The notes below the pieces were generated by a model, which saw nothing but the letters and a program-made list of their open reading frames with translations, did no database searches and was not told the DNA's origin. A DNA stretch of 64,000 nucleotides from Enterobacter sp. R4-368 (lineage in GTDB: Bacteria > Pseudomonadota > Gammaproteobacteria > Enterobacterales > Enterobacteriaceae). The stretch is from contig NC_021500.1 of NCBI RefSeq assembly GCF_000410515.1, positions 1,674,001-1,738,000 on the forward strand, read 5' to 3'. Position 1 is the first letter of the stretch; every line of letters starts with the position of its first letter. Both the position numbers and the translations under genes were made by a program. Positions 21,720 to 37,124 of the stretch are shown here, piece after piece.

Positions 21720-23018
21720 CTAAAGCCGGATGCCTTTCCCTTTACGATGCAGCATCAGGGAAACCAGAAATGCCAATGCGCCCATCACCGTAACATACCA
21801 GAAAAAGCTGCTTTCAAAACCGGCCGATTTGAGCGACAGCGCAACATACTCTGCCGAACCACCAAACAGCGCATTCGCCACGGCATAAGATAACCCGACA
21901 CCAAGCGCACGAACCTGCGCCGGGAACATCTCGGCTTTCAGGATCCCACTGATTGAGGTGTAGAAACTGACAATCACTAATGCCAGCATGACCAGCGCGA
22001 ACGCGGCATAAGGCGAAGTGACACTGTGCAATGCGCTGAGAATCGGGACAGTACAGAGCGTGGCAAGGCCGCCGAACAGCAACATTGAGGAACGGCGGCC
22101 TATCTTGTCCGACAGCGCGCCGATAACGGGTTGAATCAGCATAAAGACAAATAACGCAACTGTCATAATAACGCTGGCAACGTTGGCATGCATTCCGGCG
22201 GTATTTACCAGATATTTTTGCATATAGGTGGTAAAGGTGTAGAACGCCAGTGAGCCGCCAGCCGTAAAGCCAAGCACCATAATGAAAGCCTTGCGGTTAC
22301 GCCACAGCCCTGTTAGCGATCCCGCTTCTTTCAGGGCCCGTACCTCCTGCCGTGAGGTTTCATCAAGTTGTCGGCGTAGCCACAGCGCAACAATAGCCAG
22401 TGCGGCACCGAGCGCAAACGGAATACGCCATCCCCAGGCACGTAAATCTTCGTCGCTCAGAACCTGCTGCAATACAACCACAACCAACAGAGCCAGCAAT
22501 TGCCCGCCGATCAACGTGACATACTGAAATGATGCGTAAAATCCTTTACGCCCTTCCACTGCAACTTCGCTCATATAAGTCGCGCTTGTGCCATATTCCC
22601 CCCCCACTGATAGTCCCTGGAACAGGCGCGCCAGCAGTAATAATGCTGGTGCCCAGGTACCGATGGAGTCATAACCGGGCAGGCAGGCGATGACCAGCGA
22701 TCCCAGGCACATCATACACACCGAGATGAGCATCGATGCCTTACGTCCGCGTCTGTCAGCGATACGGCCAAATAACCAGCCTCCGATCGGTCGCATCAGA
22801 AAGCCTGCAGCAAAAACGCCGGCGGTTTGTAATAACTGAGTTGTCGTGTTGCCTGCGGGGAAAAAGATGTGCGCGAAATAGAGGGAGCAAAAGGAGTAGA
22901 CATAGAAATCAAACCACTCCACCAGGTTACCTGATGAAGCGCCAATGATCGCCCATACCCTGCGTCGGGTATCGCTACTGGTGAGCGAGTTTCGTGTTGT
23001 CACACTGCTTTCTGCCAT
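21720..23018 (-). CDS. kgtP: alpha-ketoglutarate permease KgtP
   Basis: Proton symporter of the major facilitator superfamily that takes up 2-oxoglutarate. The 432-residue protein has twelve predicted membrane helices, the motif [13 protein letters not shown] between helices 2 and 3, [21 protein letters not shown] in helix 5, and SDKIGRRSS in the second half. The start at 23018 ([10 protein letters not shown]) is the family start; an in-frame ATG 20 codons earlier adds non-conserved residues. The interval 23019-23392 upstream holds the kgtP promoter region and the rRNA terminator, with no other gene seen. Confidence 0.96.
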   Translation of the reverse strand: MAESSVTTRNSLTSSDTRRRVWAIIGASSGNLVEWFDFYVYSFCSLYFAHIFFPAGNTTTQLLQTAGVFAAGFLMRPIGGWLFGRIADRRGRKASMLISVCMMCLGSLVIACLPGYDSIGTWAPALLLLARLFQGLSVGGEYGTSATYMSEVAVEGRKGFYASFQYVTLIGGQLLALLVVVVLQQVLSDEDLRAWGWRIPFALGAALAIVALWLRRQLDETSRQEVRALKEAGSLTGLWRNRKAFIMVLGFTAGGSLAFYTFTTYMQKYLVNTAGMHANVASVIMTVALFVFMLIQPVIGALSDKIGRRSSMLLFGGLATLCTVPILSALHSVTSPYAAFALVMLALVIVSFYTSISGILKAEMFPAQVRALGVGLSYAVANALFGGSAEYVALSLKSAGFESSFFWYVTVMGALAFLVSLMLHRKGKGIRL

Positions 23019-23354
23019 TCTACTGATACTCCTGCTAAAGATTTTGGAGATATGAACCTTGTGAATATCCATATCCACTCAGCGCAAAGATCAAAATGTT
23101 ACACATTTGTTATATCACAGGGGTGATTTGCATCACATTTCAACTTAGCAAGGTAAGCAATTCAGAATAGGGGCATGTGCGAACTTGAAAAAGCCCCGCG
23201 CTTTCGCATGAGGCTTTGTTTTGATCAGGAGTCACGCCTCTTGTGCGCTGGCTCCGGAGGCAGGCTGCTTTTTCCGTCACGCACCGAGGGACTGCTGAAA
23301 ACCGGTGACCGGCAATCAGCATCGCAGGGCGTGAGTTCGCAGCGTAAAAACGCA

Positions 23355-23384
23355 AAAAGGCCATCCGTCAGGATGGCCTCTTCA
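23355..23384 (-). terminator. rRNA operon terminator
   Basis: On the minus strand, just after 5S rRNA, the hairpin GAGGCCATCC...GGATGGCCTTTTTG matches the rrn T1-type terminator. Confidence 0.9.
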
Positions 23385-23392
23385 CTTGTTTG

Positions 23393-23513
23393 ATGCCTGG
23401 CAGTTCCCTACTCTCGCATGGGGAAACCCCACACTACCATCGGCGCTACGGCGTTTCACTTCTGAGTTCGGCATGGGGTCAGGTGGGACCACCGCGCTAC
23501 TGCCGCCCAGGCA
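23393..23513 (-). rRNA. rrf: 5S ribosomal RNA
   Basis: The minus-strand sequence begins TGCCTGGGCGGCAGTAGC and ends GGGAACTGCCAGGCAT with the standard 5S body, about 120 nt. It is the distal gene of the rrn operon, 94 bp after 23S. Confidence 0.97.
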
Positions 23514-23607
23514 AATTCTGTTGTCAGACCGTTCTCACGCCCTGACATAATCTGTATCTCGCTGAAAATCTTCTCTGTCTCTCACGCCAAAACATCTTCG
23601 GCGTTGT

Positions 23608-26512
<2,905 letters not shown>

Positions 26513-26742
26513 TCACAACCCGAAGATGTTTCGTGAACATCCGCGTGTCGCGAAAATTTGAGAGACTCACAGAACAGTTCGCACTGTTCAGTGTTTCAAT
26601 TTTCAGCTTGATCCAGATTTTTAAAGAGCAAATATCTCAAACATGACTCGTGAGTCAGTTTTGAGATACATCGGCAGGTGACTTTCACTCACAAACCAGC
26701 AAGTGGCGTCCCCTGGGAGGTTTGACCTCATCAGTTAACGCG

Positions 26743-26818
26743 TGGCGTCCCCTAGGGGATTCGAACCCCTGTTACCGCCGTGAAAGGGCGGTGTCCTGGG
26801 CCTCTAGACGAAGGGGAC
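26743..26818 (-). tRNA. gltW: tRNA-Glu (UUC anticodon)
   Basis: A 76-nt tRNA in the 16S-23S spacer: GTCCCCTTCGTCTAGAGG at the 5' end, anticodon loop CTTTCAC with UUC, T arm GGTTCGAATCC and an encoded CCA 3' end. The position and single spacer tRNA match E. coli rrnG; the symbol is by synteny. Confidence 0.96.
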
Positions 26819-26902
26819 GTAAAGTCTCGCTCGCAAGACGCCTTGCTATTCACTTTTCATCAGACAATCTGTGTGGACACTGCAGAGGCAGGTTCTTTAA
26901 GG

Positions 26903-28442
<1,540 letters not shown>

Positions 28443-28576
28443 AAAAGTTTGATGCTCAATGAATTAAACTTCGTAATGAATTACGTGTTCACTCGTTGAG
28501 ACTTGGTATTCATTTTTCGTCCGAGGACGTCAAGAATCCAGTCACCCTGAGTGCCCACACAGATTGTCTGATAAAT

Positions 28577-28588
28577 TGTTAAAGAGCA
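28577..28588 (-). promoter_or_regulatory. rrn leader boxA antitermination site
   Basis: TGCTCTTTAACA in the leader upstream of 16S is the boxA sequence recognised by NusB/S10. A related copy (GCTCTTTAAAAATC) lies in the 16S-23S spacer near 26613-26632. Confidence 0.85.
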
Positions 28589-28624
28589 GTGCCGCCTCGC
28601 TTTTTTGCTGCGGCGCGGGTTGCG

Positions 28625-28653
28625 TATACTACGCTTTCCCGCCGTGAAGTCAA
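28625..28653 (-). promoter_or_regulatory. rrn promoter P2
   Basis: TTGACT, 17-bp spacer, AGTATA; followed by a GC-rich stretch like the discriminator of rrn P2. Confidence 0.8.
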
Positions 28654-28723
28654 CTGTTTATTTTCAGATTGCTTCACCTGACAGGCCGGTGTGTTTGCCG
28701 TTGTGCCGTGTCAGTGGAGGCGC

Positions 28724-28751
28724 ATTATAGGGAGTTAATTCCCGCTGACAA
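28724..28751 (-). promoter_or_regulatory. rrn promoter P1
   Basis: TTGTCA, 16-bp spacer, TATAAT, then the GCGCC discriminator typical of growth-rate-regulated rrn P1. Upstream A/T tracts (28752-28800) could be an UP element or Fis region. With P2, boxA and the clpB terminator this accounts for the 28443-28874 interval. Confidence 0.88.
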
Positions 28752-28833
28752 CCCTTAATTTGAAAAAAGTAACCGTTCGCTCACTTTTCAGGCGAATTAC
28801 GCTGAGAAGTTAAATTCTTGCCTGGTTTTCAAA

Positions 28834-28863
28834 CAAAAACGAGCCCGAAAGGGCTCGTTTTCT
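28834..28863 (-). terminator. clpB terminator
   Basis: The stem acgagccc/gggctcgt with a GAAA/TTTC loop is followed on the minus strand by a T run, 12 bp past the clpB stop. Confidence 0.9.
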
Positions 28864-28874
28864 TCTTTTGTGAC

Positions 28875-31448
28875 TTACTGCACTGCCACAATGCGCTCAT
28901 CTTTCACTACGAGCTGCACCGGTTTGCCCGGAATCAGCTCACCCGAAAGAATCTGCTGCGCCAGCGGGTTTTCAATCTGCTGTTGAATAGCGCGTTTCAG
29001 TGGACGCGCGCCATACACCGGATCGTACCCGTTTGCGCTGAGCAGTTTCAGCGCGTCGTCGGAAATGCTTACAGCATAACCACGCTCTTCCAGGCGTTTA
29101 TACAAACGCTGCAACTGGATCTGCGCAATAGACGCAATGTGTTTTTCACCCAACGGATGGAACACTACCACTTCATCAATACGGTTGATGAATTCCGGAC
29201 GGAAATTCTGGCTTACCACACCTAACACCAGCTCTTTCATGTGGCTGTAATCCAGATCGCCAAAACGCTCCTGGATCAAATCAGACCCCAGGTTGGAAGT
29301 CATAATGACGACCGTATTACGGAAATCAACCGTTCTGCCTTGTCCGTCTGTCAGACGACCATCATCCAGTACCTGCAATAAAATGTTGAACACATCCGGA
29401 TGCGCTTTCTCTACTTCATCCAGCAGAATAACGGAATAAGGGCGACGGCGAACCGCTTCTGTCAGATAACCACCCTCTTCATAGCCAACATATCCCGGAG
29501 GCGCACCGACAAGACGCGAAACGGAGTGTTTCTCCATAAATTCCGACATGTCGATACGCACCATTGCATCGTCGCTGTCGAACATAAAGTTTGCCAGAGA
29601 CTTACACAGTTCGGTTTTACCCACCCCGGTTGGGCCAAGGAACAGGAACGAACCGATCGGACGATTCGGATCCGACAGCCCTGCGCGGCTACGGCGAATA
29701 GCGTTAGAAACGGCTTCGACAGCTTCATCCTGACCGATTACACGATGATGGAGGTCATGCTCCATGCGCAGTAATTTTTCGCGCTCGCCTTCCATCATTC
29801 TCGCTACCGGGATGCCAGTCCAGCGCGCCAACACCTCTGCAATTTCGGCATCGGTCACGCGGTTACGCAGCAGGCGCATGGTTTTACCCTCGGCCTGAGT
29901 TGCGGCAGCCAGCTGTTTTTCAAGTTCCGGGATTTTCCCGTACTGAAGTTCCGACATGCGTCCCAAATCACCATTACGACGCGCTTGCTCCATGGCAATT
30001 TTGGCCTGCTCCAGTTCCGACTTGATGGTTTGGGTTCCGGAGAGGGAGGCTTTTTCCGCTTTCCACTCTTCTTCTAATGATGAGTACTGGCGTTCTTTAT
30101 CTTCCAGCTCTTCATTCAGCATTTCGAGCCGCTTGAGACTGGCCTCATCGGACTCTTTCATCAGCGCCCGCTGCTCCAGCTTGAGCTGGATGATGCGGCG
30201 ATCGAGCCGGTCGAGTTCTTCCGGTTTCGAGTCAATCTGCATACGAATGCTGGACGCGGCTTCATCAATCAAGTCGATGGCTTTATCCGGCAGCTGACGA
30301 TCGGCGATGTAGCGATGCGACAGCGTTGCCGCCGCAACAATTGCCGGGTCGGTAATTTGCACGTGATGATGCAGTTCATAACGCTCTTTCAGCCCGCGCA
30401 GAATCGCAATGGTGTCTTCCACCGTCGGCTCGGCCACCAGCACTTTCTGGAAACGGCGTTCGAGAGCCGCATCTTTCTCTATATACTGGCGATACTCATC
30501 CAGCGTCGTAGCCCCCACACAGTGCAACTCACCGCGCGCTAGCGCAGGTTTCAGCATGTTGCCCGCATCCATTGCACCATCGGCTTTACCGGCACCGACC
30601 ATCGTATGCAGCTCGTCAATAAACAGAATGACGTTGCCTTCCTGTTTCGCCAGGTCGTTCAGCACACCTTTTAAACGCTCTTCAAACTCACCGCGATATT
30701 TTGCACCGGCAACCAGTGCGCCCATATCCAGCGCCAGTACGCGGCGGCCTTTCAGCCCTTCCGGCACTTCGCCGTTAACAATACGCTGCGCCAGCCCTTC
30801 GACAATCGCGGTTTTACCGACGCCCGGTTCACCAATCAGCACCGGGTTATTTTTGGTACGCCGTTGCAGTACCTGGATCGTACGACGAATCTCTTCGTCA
30901 CGACCGATAACCGGATCGAGCTTGCCTTGTTCGGCGCGCTCAGTCAGATCGACGGTAAATTTTTTCAAGGCCTGACGTTGGTCTTCGGCCCCCTGATCGT
31001 TCACGTTCTCTCCCCCACGCATTTGTTCAATCGCCTGGGTCACATTGGCCGTTGTCGCACCAGCAGCTTTAAGCAAATCCGTCAGCGTACCGCGTGATTC
31101 AAGCGCAGCCAGAACGAAAAGTTCCGACGAGATAAAGTTGTCACCTCGCTTTTGCGCCAGCTTGTCGCAAAGATTCAGTACACGTACCAGATCCTGAGAA
31201 GGCTGTACGTCGCCACCGGTGCCTTCCACCTGCGGTAAGCGGCTCAGCGCTTGTTCAATCGCTGTGCGTAACTGGCCGGCGTTCACGCCAGCAGAGGTTA
31301 ATAAAGGATGAATCGAACCGCCTTCCTGATTGAGTAAGGCGCTCATTAAATGAAGAGGTTCGATAAACTGGTTGTCGTGCCCGAGTGCGAGCGACTGGGC
31401 ATCGGCGAGAGCAAGCTGGAATTTATTAGTAAGACGATCCAGACGCAT
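28875..31448 (-). CDS. clpB: protein disaggregase ClpB
   Basis: Hexameric AAA+ chaperone that extracts polypeptides from aggregates with DnaK. The 857-residue product has the Clp N domain (1-145), first Walker A GEPGVGKT near 206, a coiled-coil middle domain (about 410-520) for DnaK control, and second Walker [11 protein letters not shown] near 605. The ATG at 31448 starts [10 protein letters not shown], the family start; an ATG four codons upstream is in the leader. A heat-shock promoter lies directly upstream. Confidence 0.98.
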   Translation of the reverse strand: MRLDRLTNKFQLALADAQSLALGHDNQFIEPLHLMSALLNQEGGSIHPLLTSAGVNAGQLRTAIEQALSRLPQVEGTGGDVQPSQDLVRVLNLCDKLAQKRGDNFISSELFVLAALESRGTLTDLLKAAGATTANVTQAIEQMRGGENVNDQGAEDQRQALKKFTVDLTERAEQGKLDPVIGRDEEIRRTIQVLQRRTKNNPVLIGEPGVGKTAIVEGLAQRIVNGEVPEGLKGRRVLALDMGALVAGAKYRGEFEERLKGVLNDLAKQEGNVILFIDELHTMVGAGKADGAMDAGNMLKPALARGELHCVGATTLDEYRQYIEKDAALERRFQKVLVAEPTVEDTIAILRGLKERYELHHHVQITDPAIVAAATLSHRYIADRQLPDKAIDLIDEAASSIRMQIDSKPEELDRLDRRIIQLKLEQRALMKESDEASLKRLEMLNEELEDKERQYSSLEEEWKAEKASLSGTQTIKSELEQAKIAMEQARRNGDLGRMSELQYGKIPELEKQLAAATQAEGKTMRLLRNRVTDAEIAEVLARWTGIPVARMMEGEREKLLRMEHDLHHRVIGQDEAVEAVSNAIRRSRAGLSDPNRPIGSFLFLGPTGVGKTELCKSLANFMFDSDDAMVRIDMSEFMEKHSVSRLVGAPPGYVGYEEGGYLTEAVRRRPYSVILLDEVEKAHPDVFNILLQVLDDGRLTDGQGRTVDFRNTVVIMTSNLGSDLIQERFGDLDYSHMKELVLGVVSQNFRPEFINRIDEVVVFHPLGEKHIASIAQIQLQRLYKRLEERGYAVSISDDALKLLSANGYDPVYGARPLKRAIQQQIENPLAQQILSGELIPGKPVQLVVKDERIVAVQ

Positions 31449-31486
31449 AACTCCTCCCATAACAGGTCAAAATTGCTACTGGAGAT

Positions 31487-31516
31487 TAAATGAGGTCATC
31501 CCTCAATTATTCAAGG
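31487..31516 (-). promoter_or_regulatory. sigma-32 heat-shock promoter of clpB
   Basis: CCTTGAA, then after about 14 bases CCTCATTTA, on the minus strand. This resembles the sigma-32 consensus (CTTGAAA, CCCCATNT) and sits about 40 bp before the ribosome site of clpB. Confidence 0.8.
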
Positions 31517-31577
31517 TGAATGACCTGAATTATGCGAAAGAAAACCTACGCGTACTGGATCGTCTTGATTCTTTAGG

Positions 31578-32309
31578 TTATATCAGCCAAATGAAACTTG
31601 CCATACGCCCGGTCGTCTTGTCCCGGCGGTATGAGAAAAAATTATCCTTATCGCTGAAGGTACAGCGATCGCCGCCGAACACATGCCGGACGCCTACGCT
31701 CGCCAGACGCTGGCGTGCGAGCTGATAGATATCAGCAAAATATTTTTCACCGTGAGGACGAAAAGCGCTGTCGGCCTGCGGATCGTGCGCCATGAACGCT
31801 TCACGAACTTCTGCACCGACTTCAAACGCTTGCGGCCCAATTGCTGGCCCCAGCCACGCCAGCAGATTTTCCGGCTTATCGGCGAAACACGCAACTGTCT
31901 GTTCCAGCACACCTGCACATAAACCCCGCCAGCCAGCGTGAGCAGCAGCAACTTCGGTGCCCGCCTGGTTACAAAACAAGACCGGTAAACAGTCTGCGGT
32001 CATCACCGCACAGACCGTACCGGGTGTGTTGCTGTATGACGCATCCGCCCGTTTCGACGCATAAGGACCACCGCTAAGTGTGAGCACGTCAGTGCCATGA
32101 ACCTGTTCAAGCCACTCCGGCTTCGAAGGCAAACCGCCCGCCGCGAATACGCGCGCGCGATTCTCTTCCACATGCTCAGCATTGTCACCACAGTGTGCGC
32201 CAAGATTCAGCGAATCGTAAGGTGGCAGGCTTACACCACCGACGCGCGTCGAGCTACAAGCCGCGACACCTTTCGGCAGCGGCCAGTCCGGGAGGATCAG
32301 TTTGGTCAT
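31578..32309 (-). CDS. pgeF: PgeF/YfiH family protein (purine nucleoside phosphorylase/laccase-fold, peptidoglycan editing)
   Basis: Laccase-like DUF152 protein; the E. coli homologue YfiH removes misincorporated serine from UDP-MurNAc peptides, and relatives act on purine nucleosides. The 243 residues include the conserved metal ligands in NLGAHCGD, MTADCLPVLF and AAAHAGWRGL, plus the FFSYRRDKTTGR end. Its start overlaps the rluD stop by four bases (ATGA), so the two are translationally coupled. Confidence 0.92.
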   Translation of the reverse strand: MTKLILPDWPLPKGVAACSSTRVGGVSLPPYDSLNLGAHCGDNAEHVEENRARVFAAGGLPSKPEWLEQVHGTDVLTLSGGPYASKRADASYSNTPGTVCAVMTADCLPVLFCNQAGTEVAAAHAGWRGLCAGVLEQTVACFADKPENLLAWLGPAIGPQAFEVGAEVREAFMAHDPQADSAFRPHGEKYFADIYQLARQRLASVGVRHVFGGDRCTFSDKDNFFSYRRDKTTGRMASFIWLI

Positions 32310-33286
32310 AACCAGGCAACATCGTCCTTATGGGTTTCAAAATCAGCGCGCATCGCATCAATCAAATCAACCATATCTTGCGGAATTGGCGCATGCCATT
32401 CCATTTCAATACCGCTGATAGGATGGTAAAGGCGCAGCATGGTAGCGTGCAGCGCCTGGCGGTCAAACTTGCGCAGCGCATCGATAAATTCGTCCGATGC
32501 GCCTTTCGGCGGACGCGGGCGACCACCATAGAGCTGATCGCCCACCAGCGGGTGAGTGATATGCGCCATATGTACGCGAATCTGATGCGTACGGCCTGTT
32601 TCCAGGCGCAGACGCAGACGCGTATGCACACGGAAATGCTCCATAATTCGGTAATGTGTCACCGCCGGCTTGCCCATCGGGTGCACCGACATATGGGTAC
32701 GCTTGGTCGGATGGCGGCTGATCGGTTCTTCCACCGTGCCGCCAGAAGTCATATGCCCAATCGCTACCGCTTCGTATTCACGCGTGATTTCTCGCAGTTG
32801 CAGCGACTCCACCAGCCGCGTCTGAGCGGGTACGGTTTTCGCCACTACCATCAAACCGGTGGTGTCTTTATCCAGGCGGTGGACGATGCCTGCACGCGGA
32901 ACATCCACAATAGGCGGGTAATAATGCAGCAGAGCGTTAAGGACAGTGCCATCCGGGTTACCTGCGCCCGGGTGTACAACCAGGTCGCGCGGTTTGTTAA
33001 TGACGATAATGTCATCGTCTTCATAGACGATGTTAAGTGGAATATCCTGCGGTTCAAAACGTGCTTCTTCTTCGATTTCCGCATTGATAGCAATGAGTTC
33101 GCCACCCAACACTTTCTCTTTCGGCTTGTCGCTGACAACGCCGTTGACCAGCACGCGCTGGTCGAGAATCCATTCTTTTATACGCGAACGTGAATAATCC
33201 GGGAACAATTCGGCCAAAGCTTGATCTAAGCGTTGACCGAGTTGGTTTTCGGATACCGTTGCGGTGAGTTGTACCAGTTGTGCCAT
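32306..33286 (-). CDS. rluD: 23S rRNA pseudouridine synthase RluD
   Basis: Makes pseudouridines 1911, 1915 and 1917 in helix 69 of 23S rRNA. The 326 residues comprise an S4-like RNA-binding domain (about 17-80) and the catalytic core with HRLDKDTTGLMV, whose Asp is the nucleophile (near 139). It is the first gene of the rluD-pgeF unit and divergent from bamD, as in E. coli. Confidence 0.97.
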   Translation of the reverse strand: MAQLVQLTATVSENQLGQRLDQALAELFPDYSRSRIKEWILDQRVLVNGVVSDKPKEKVLGGELIAINAEIEEEARFEPQDIPLNIVYEDDDIIVINKPRDLVVHPGAGNPDGTVLNALLHYYPPIVDVPRAGIVHRLDKDTTGLMVVAKTVPAQTRLVESLQLREITREYEAVAIGHMTSGGTVEEPISRHPTKRTHMSVHPMGKPAVTHYRIMEHFRVHTRLRLRLETGRTHQIRVHMAHITHPLVGDQLYGGRPRPPKGASDEFIDALRKFDRQALHATMLRLYHPISGIEMEWHAPIPQDMVDLIDAMRADFETHKDDVAWL

Positions 33287-33417
33287 ATACAGCTTCTTCG
33301 TTAACGTTGGGTTTTACGGCTTCGCCGTTTAATATAGTGTGCTATTGTAGCTGGTCTTAGTCGGGAGCAGGAATAAAGAATCTCCCGCGTAAACATTCTG
33401 AGGAAAGTCTAAACGTC

Positions 33418-34155
33418 ATGACGCGCTTGAAATATCTGGTGGCAGCCGCCACGTTGAGTCTGGCTTTGACAGGTTGCTCCGGTTCAAAGGAAGAAGTACC
33501 TGATAATCCGCCAAACGAAATCTACGCGACAGCTCAGCAAAAGCTGCAAGACGGTAACTGGAAGGCGGCAATAACGCAACTGGAAGCACTGGATAATCGT
33601 TATCCGTTTGGTCCTTACTCACAACAAGTGCAGTTGGATCTGATCTACGCGTACTACAAAAATGCCGATCTGCCGCTGGCGCAAGCCGCGATTGACCGTT
33701 TTATTCGACTGAACCCAACCCACCCGAACATTGATTATGTAATGTATATGCGTGGGCTGACCAACATGGCGCTGGATGACAGTGCTCTGCAAGGGTTCTT
33801 CGGCGTAGACCGGAGCGATCGCGATCCGGCGCATGCCCGTGACGCATTCAAAGACTTCTCCAAACTGGTGCGCGGCTACCCGAACAGCCAGTACGTCACC
33901 GACGCCACCAGACGACTGGTGTTCCTGAAAGATCGTCTGTCGAAATACGAACTGTCGGTTGCGGAATACTACACCGATCGCGGTGCGTGGGTTGCAGTAA
34001 CCAACCGCGTAGAAGGGATGCTGCGTGACTTCCCGGATACAAAAGCGACCCATGACGCGCTGCCGCTGATGGAAAAAGCCTATCGCGAGCTGCAACTCAA
34101 CGCACAGGCGGATAAAGTGGCGAAAATTATTGCGGCGAACAGCAATCGAACCTGA
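33418..34155 (+). CDS. bamD: outer membrane assembly lipoprotein BamD
   Basis: Essential TPR lipoprotein of the BAM complex that inserts beta-barrel proteins into the outer membrane. The 245-residue product has a signal peptide ending in LALTGC (lipidated Cys20) and about five tetratricopeptide repeats, including the [22 protein letters not shown] unit. Divergent from rluD and followed by a strong terminator. Confidence 0.97.
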   Translation: MTRLKYLVAAATLSLALTGCSGSKEEVPDNPPNEIYATAQQKLQDGNWKAAITQLEALDNRYPFGPYSQQVQLDLIYAYYKNADLPLAQAAIDRFIRLNPTHPNIDYVMYMRGLTNMALDDSALQGFFGVDRSDRDPAHARDAFKDFSKLVRGYPNSQYVTDATRRLVFLKDRLSKYELSVAEYYTDRGAWVAVTNRVEGMLRDFPDTKATHDALPLMEKAYRELQLNAQADKVAKIIAANSNRT

Positions 34156-34177
34156 TTGACCTGATCGCCTGAAATAC

Positions 34178-34208
34178 AAAACGGCAGCCTTAAGGCTGCC
34201 GTTTTTTT
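34178..34208 (+). terminator. bamD terminator
   Basis: The stem acggcagcc/ggctgccgt with a TTAA loop is followed by seven T, 25 bp after the bamD stop. Confidence 0.9.
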
Positions 34209-34376
34209 ATTCATTTTATCTATCACTAAAGCGGTTTAGCCGCAATTCATCCTATCAACTATGACTGTTAATGATGGCGTAGACAAGGTAAATTTGCCCT
34301 CTTCCTGCCCTGCCTCACAAAACCCTTTCATTGACAAAAAGTGACAAAATAATGTGATTTAAATCACACATTTTGA

Positions 34377-34769
<393 letters not shown>

Positions 34770-34790
34770 TCTCTACATTGAGCCCATCCC

Positions 34791-34815
34791 AACGCGCCCA
34801 CGGGCGCGTTTTTTA
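34791..34815 (+). terminator. raiA terminator
   Basis: The stem acgcgccc/gggcgcgt is followed by six T, about 22 bp past raiA. Confidence 0.88.
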
Positions 34816-34871
34816 TTGACAGAGCGAAAACAGTACGGGTACTGTACTTCGGTCGCACAAAGGAAAACTCC

Positions 34872-34922
34872 ATGAAACTTGTTCCGTTCTTCTTCGCATT
34901 CTTTTTTACCTTCCCCAATTAG
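34872..34922 (+). CDS. pheL: pheA operon leader peptide PheL
   Basis: A 16-residue peptide, MKLVPFFFAFFFTFPN, with seven phenylalanines, too short to be picked by length. Ribosome stalling on the Phe codons when charged tRNA-Phe is scarce prevents formation of the downstream attenuator and allows pheA transcription. An AGGAAAACTCC ribosome site precedes it, and the terminator lies 44 bp downstream. Confidence 0.95.
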   Translation: MKLVPFFFAFFFTFPN

Positions 34923-34965
34923 GGAGGCGATTCGTTTTGTGATAAAGAATGCGAAGACGAACAAT

Positions 34966-34994
34966 AAGGCCTCCCACACCGGGAGGCCTTTTTT
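34966..34994 (+). terminator. pheA attenuator
   Basis: The stem ggcctccc/gggaggcc with an ACACC loop and T run lies between pheL and pheA. The AGGGAGGCGATTCG segment just after pheL can pair with its left arm as the anti-terminator. Confidence 0.9.
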
Positions 34995-35026
34995 ATTGAT
35001 AACAATTAAAGACGAAAGGCAACAAC

Positions 35027-36187
35027 ATGACGGCTGAAAACCCCTTACTGGATTTACGCGTAAAGATCAGCGCACTGGATGAACAGCTGCTGACGCTGCT
35101 GGCCGAACGCCGCCAGCTCTCTGTTGAAGTCGGCAAGGCCAAGCTGGATTCACACCGTCCGGTACGCGATATCGATCGCGAACGTGATTTACTCGAACGT
35201 TTGATAGAGCTCGGCAAAGCGCATCATCTGGATGCCCACTACATCACCCGCCTGTTTCAGTTGATCATCGAAGATTCCGTTCTCACCCAGCAAGCCCTGC
35301 TCCAGCAGCATCTGAATAAAATCAACCCGCACTCTGCCCGCATCGCCTTTTTGGGGCCAAAAGGATCCTATTCACACCTGGCCGCCCGTCAGTACGCGGC
35401 GCGCCATTTTGAGCAGTTCATTGAAAGCGGTTGCCTGAAATTTCACGATATCTTCAGCCAGGTGGAAACGGGTCAGGCCGATTACGCGGTGGTGCCGCTG
35501 GAGAACACCAGCTCCGGGGCAATTAACGACGTTTACGACCTGCTCCAGCACACCAGTTTGTCTATCGTTGGTGAACTGACGGTGCCTATCGACCATTGCA
35601 TTCTGGTTTCCGGCTCCACCGATTTAGAACACATCACCACGGTTTACAGCCATCCGCAGCCTTTCCAGCAGTGCAGCCAGTTCATTAACCGCTATCCACA
35701 GTGGAAAATTGAGTATTGCGAAAGCACTTCCGCCGCGATGGAAAAGGTCGCGCAGGCGAATTCGCCGCAAGTTGCGGCACTGGGCAGCGAAGCCGGTGGC
35801 GCGCTGTATGGCTTGCAGGTACTGCAACGTAATCTGGCGAACCAGACGCAGAACATCACACGCTTTGTGGTGCTGGCGCGTAAAGCCATTGATGTATCCG
35901 ATCAGGTTCCGGCAAAAACTACGCTGCTGATGGCAACCGGCCAGCAAGCAGGCTCGCTGGTTGAAGCCCTGCTGGTGCTGCGTAACCACAATTTGATCAT
36001 GACCAAACTGGAATCGCGCCCGATCCATGGCAACCCGTGGGAAGAGATGTTCTACATCGATGTGCAGGCCAATTTGCAATCCGGGCAGATGCAAAAAGCG
36101 CTGCGCGAACTCACCGACACCGCGCGTTCGCTGAAAGTCCTCGGTTGCTACCCCAGTGAAAATGTGGTGCCGGTCGACCCGGCTTAA
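35027..36187 (+). CDS. pheA: bifunctional chorismate mutase/prephenate dehydratase PheA
   Basis: Converts chorismate to prephenate and then to phenylpyruvate in phenylalanine synthesis. The 386 residues contain the AroQ chorismate mutase domain (about 1-95), the dehydratase domain (about 105-285, with the ITRFVVL motif) and a C-terminal ACT domain with [13 protein letters not shown], which binds Phe for feedback inhibition. It is controlled by the pheL attenuator. The 3' end overlaps a convergent SMP-30 gene by four bases. Confidence 0.98.
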   Translation: MTAENPLLDLRVKISALDEQLLTLLAERRQLSVEVGKAKLDSHRPVRDIDRERDLLERLIELGKAHHLDAHYITRLFQLIIEDSVLTQQALLQQHLNKINPHSARIAFLGPKGSYSHLAARQYAARHFEQFIESGCLKFHDIFSQVETGQADYAVVPLENTSSGAINDVYDLLQHTSLSIVGELTVPIDHCILVSGSTDLEHITTVYSHPQPFQQCSQFINRYPQWKIEYCESTSAAMEKVAQANSPQVAALGSEAGGALYGLQVLQRNLANQTQNITRFVVLARKAIDVSDQVPAKTTLLMATGQQAGSLVEALLVLRNHNLIMTKLESRPIHGNPWEEMFYIDVQANLQSGQMQKALRELTDTARSLKVLGCYPSENVVPVDPA

Positions 36188-37056
36188 ACCTCTTTAAACA
36201 GCGGTTTCTTCATTCCTGCCACCGCCACGGGCAGGGTGAAGATCGCTCCCGACAGCGGATATTGCGCCACTTCGTCCGCCGTCATATTTTCCCGCGTGGT
36301 GGTGATAAACAGCGTTTTCATATCAGGCCCACCAAAACAGACCATCGTCGGGCAACGCACCGGCAAGCGATACTCAGCCAGTTGTTCACCCTGCGGCGAA
36401 AAACGCGCGATGCGCCAGCCATCAAACATTGCGCTCCAGTAGCAACCTTCCACATCCATCGCCGCCCCGTCCGGAATACCTTCCCCGGCGTTAAAGCGGC
36501 GGAAAACCTCGCGTTTACCCGGCTCACCCTGCTCATCAAGCGGCGTGCGGTAAATCACCGCGTTCGGCGTGTCCGAGGTGAACATCCACTGCTTATCGTG
36601 GCTGAAGGCAAGACCATTGGCACCGTGAATGTCGCACTGCAACACTTTGGGCGTGAGGTCATGATTAATGCGCAACAGCAACGCGCCGTTATAATCGCCC
36701 GGCCCCCAGAATGTGCCCGCATAAAAACGGCCAAGATGATCGGTGCCGCCATCGTTAAAGCGCGCCAGTTGCGGGTTTGAAGGGTTATCACACACTTTTT
36801 GACGCAGCAAACCGCGCGCATCCGTCAGCCAGATGCCATTACGCATCGCCACGATAAAGCCGCCTTCCTCACGTAGCGCAAAGCAGCCAACCTCTTCGGC
36901 AAACGACAGCACCGTATGTTCGCCAGACGATAAGTGATAACGGTGGATCTCACCTTCAATAATATCCGCCCAGTAGAGCGCCTGCTCCGCGTCGCTCCAG
37001 GTGGGGCATTCCGGCAAATGCCCGGTGTAATCAAACAGCGTGTGCAGCTCAGCCAT
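36184..37056 (-). CDS. SMP-30/gluconolactonase/LRE family protein
   Basis: Six-bladed beta-propeller hydrolase, probably a metal-dependent sugar lactonase; the true substrate is unknown. The 290-residue product starts [20 protein letters not shown] with an AAGGGA ribosome site. Family features include a Glu near the start of blade 1 (PECPTWSD), [18 protein letters not shown] with the Asn-Asp metal ligand region, [11 protein letters not shown] and [13 protein letters not shown]. It lies between pheA and tyrA, which adjoin directly in E. coli K-12, and sits downstream of the tyrA terminator, so it probably has its own promoter or reads through from aroF-tyrA. Confidence 0.85.
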   Translation of the reverse strand: MAELHTLFDYTGHLPECPTWSDAEQALYWADIIEGEIHRYHLSSGEHTVLSFAEEVGCFALREEGGFIVAMRNGIWLTDARGLLRQKVCDNPSNPQLARFNDGGTDHLGRFYAGTFWGPGDYNGALLLRINHDLTPKVLQCDIHGANGLAFSHDKQWMFTSDTPNAVIYRTPLDEQGEPGKREVFRRFNAGEGIPDGAAMDVEGCYWSAMFDGWRIARFSPQGEQLAEYRLPVRCPTMVCFGGPDMKTLFITTTRENMTADEVAQYPLSGAIFTLPVAVAGMKKPLFKEV

Positions 37057-37074
37057 TGCGCATCCCTTAAATGA

Positions 37075-37104
37075 AAAAAGCCAGCGGGTAACCACTGGCT
37101 TTTC
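37075..37104 (-). terminator. aroF-tyrA terminator
   Basis: On the minus strand AAGCCAG...CTGGCTTTTTTC forms a hairpin with T run 20 bp past tyrA, separating it from the SMP-30 gene. Confidence 0.8.
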
Positions 37105-37124
37105 AGTATAAACGGCTTTTTTAT

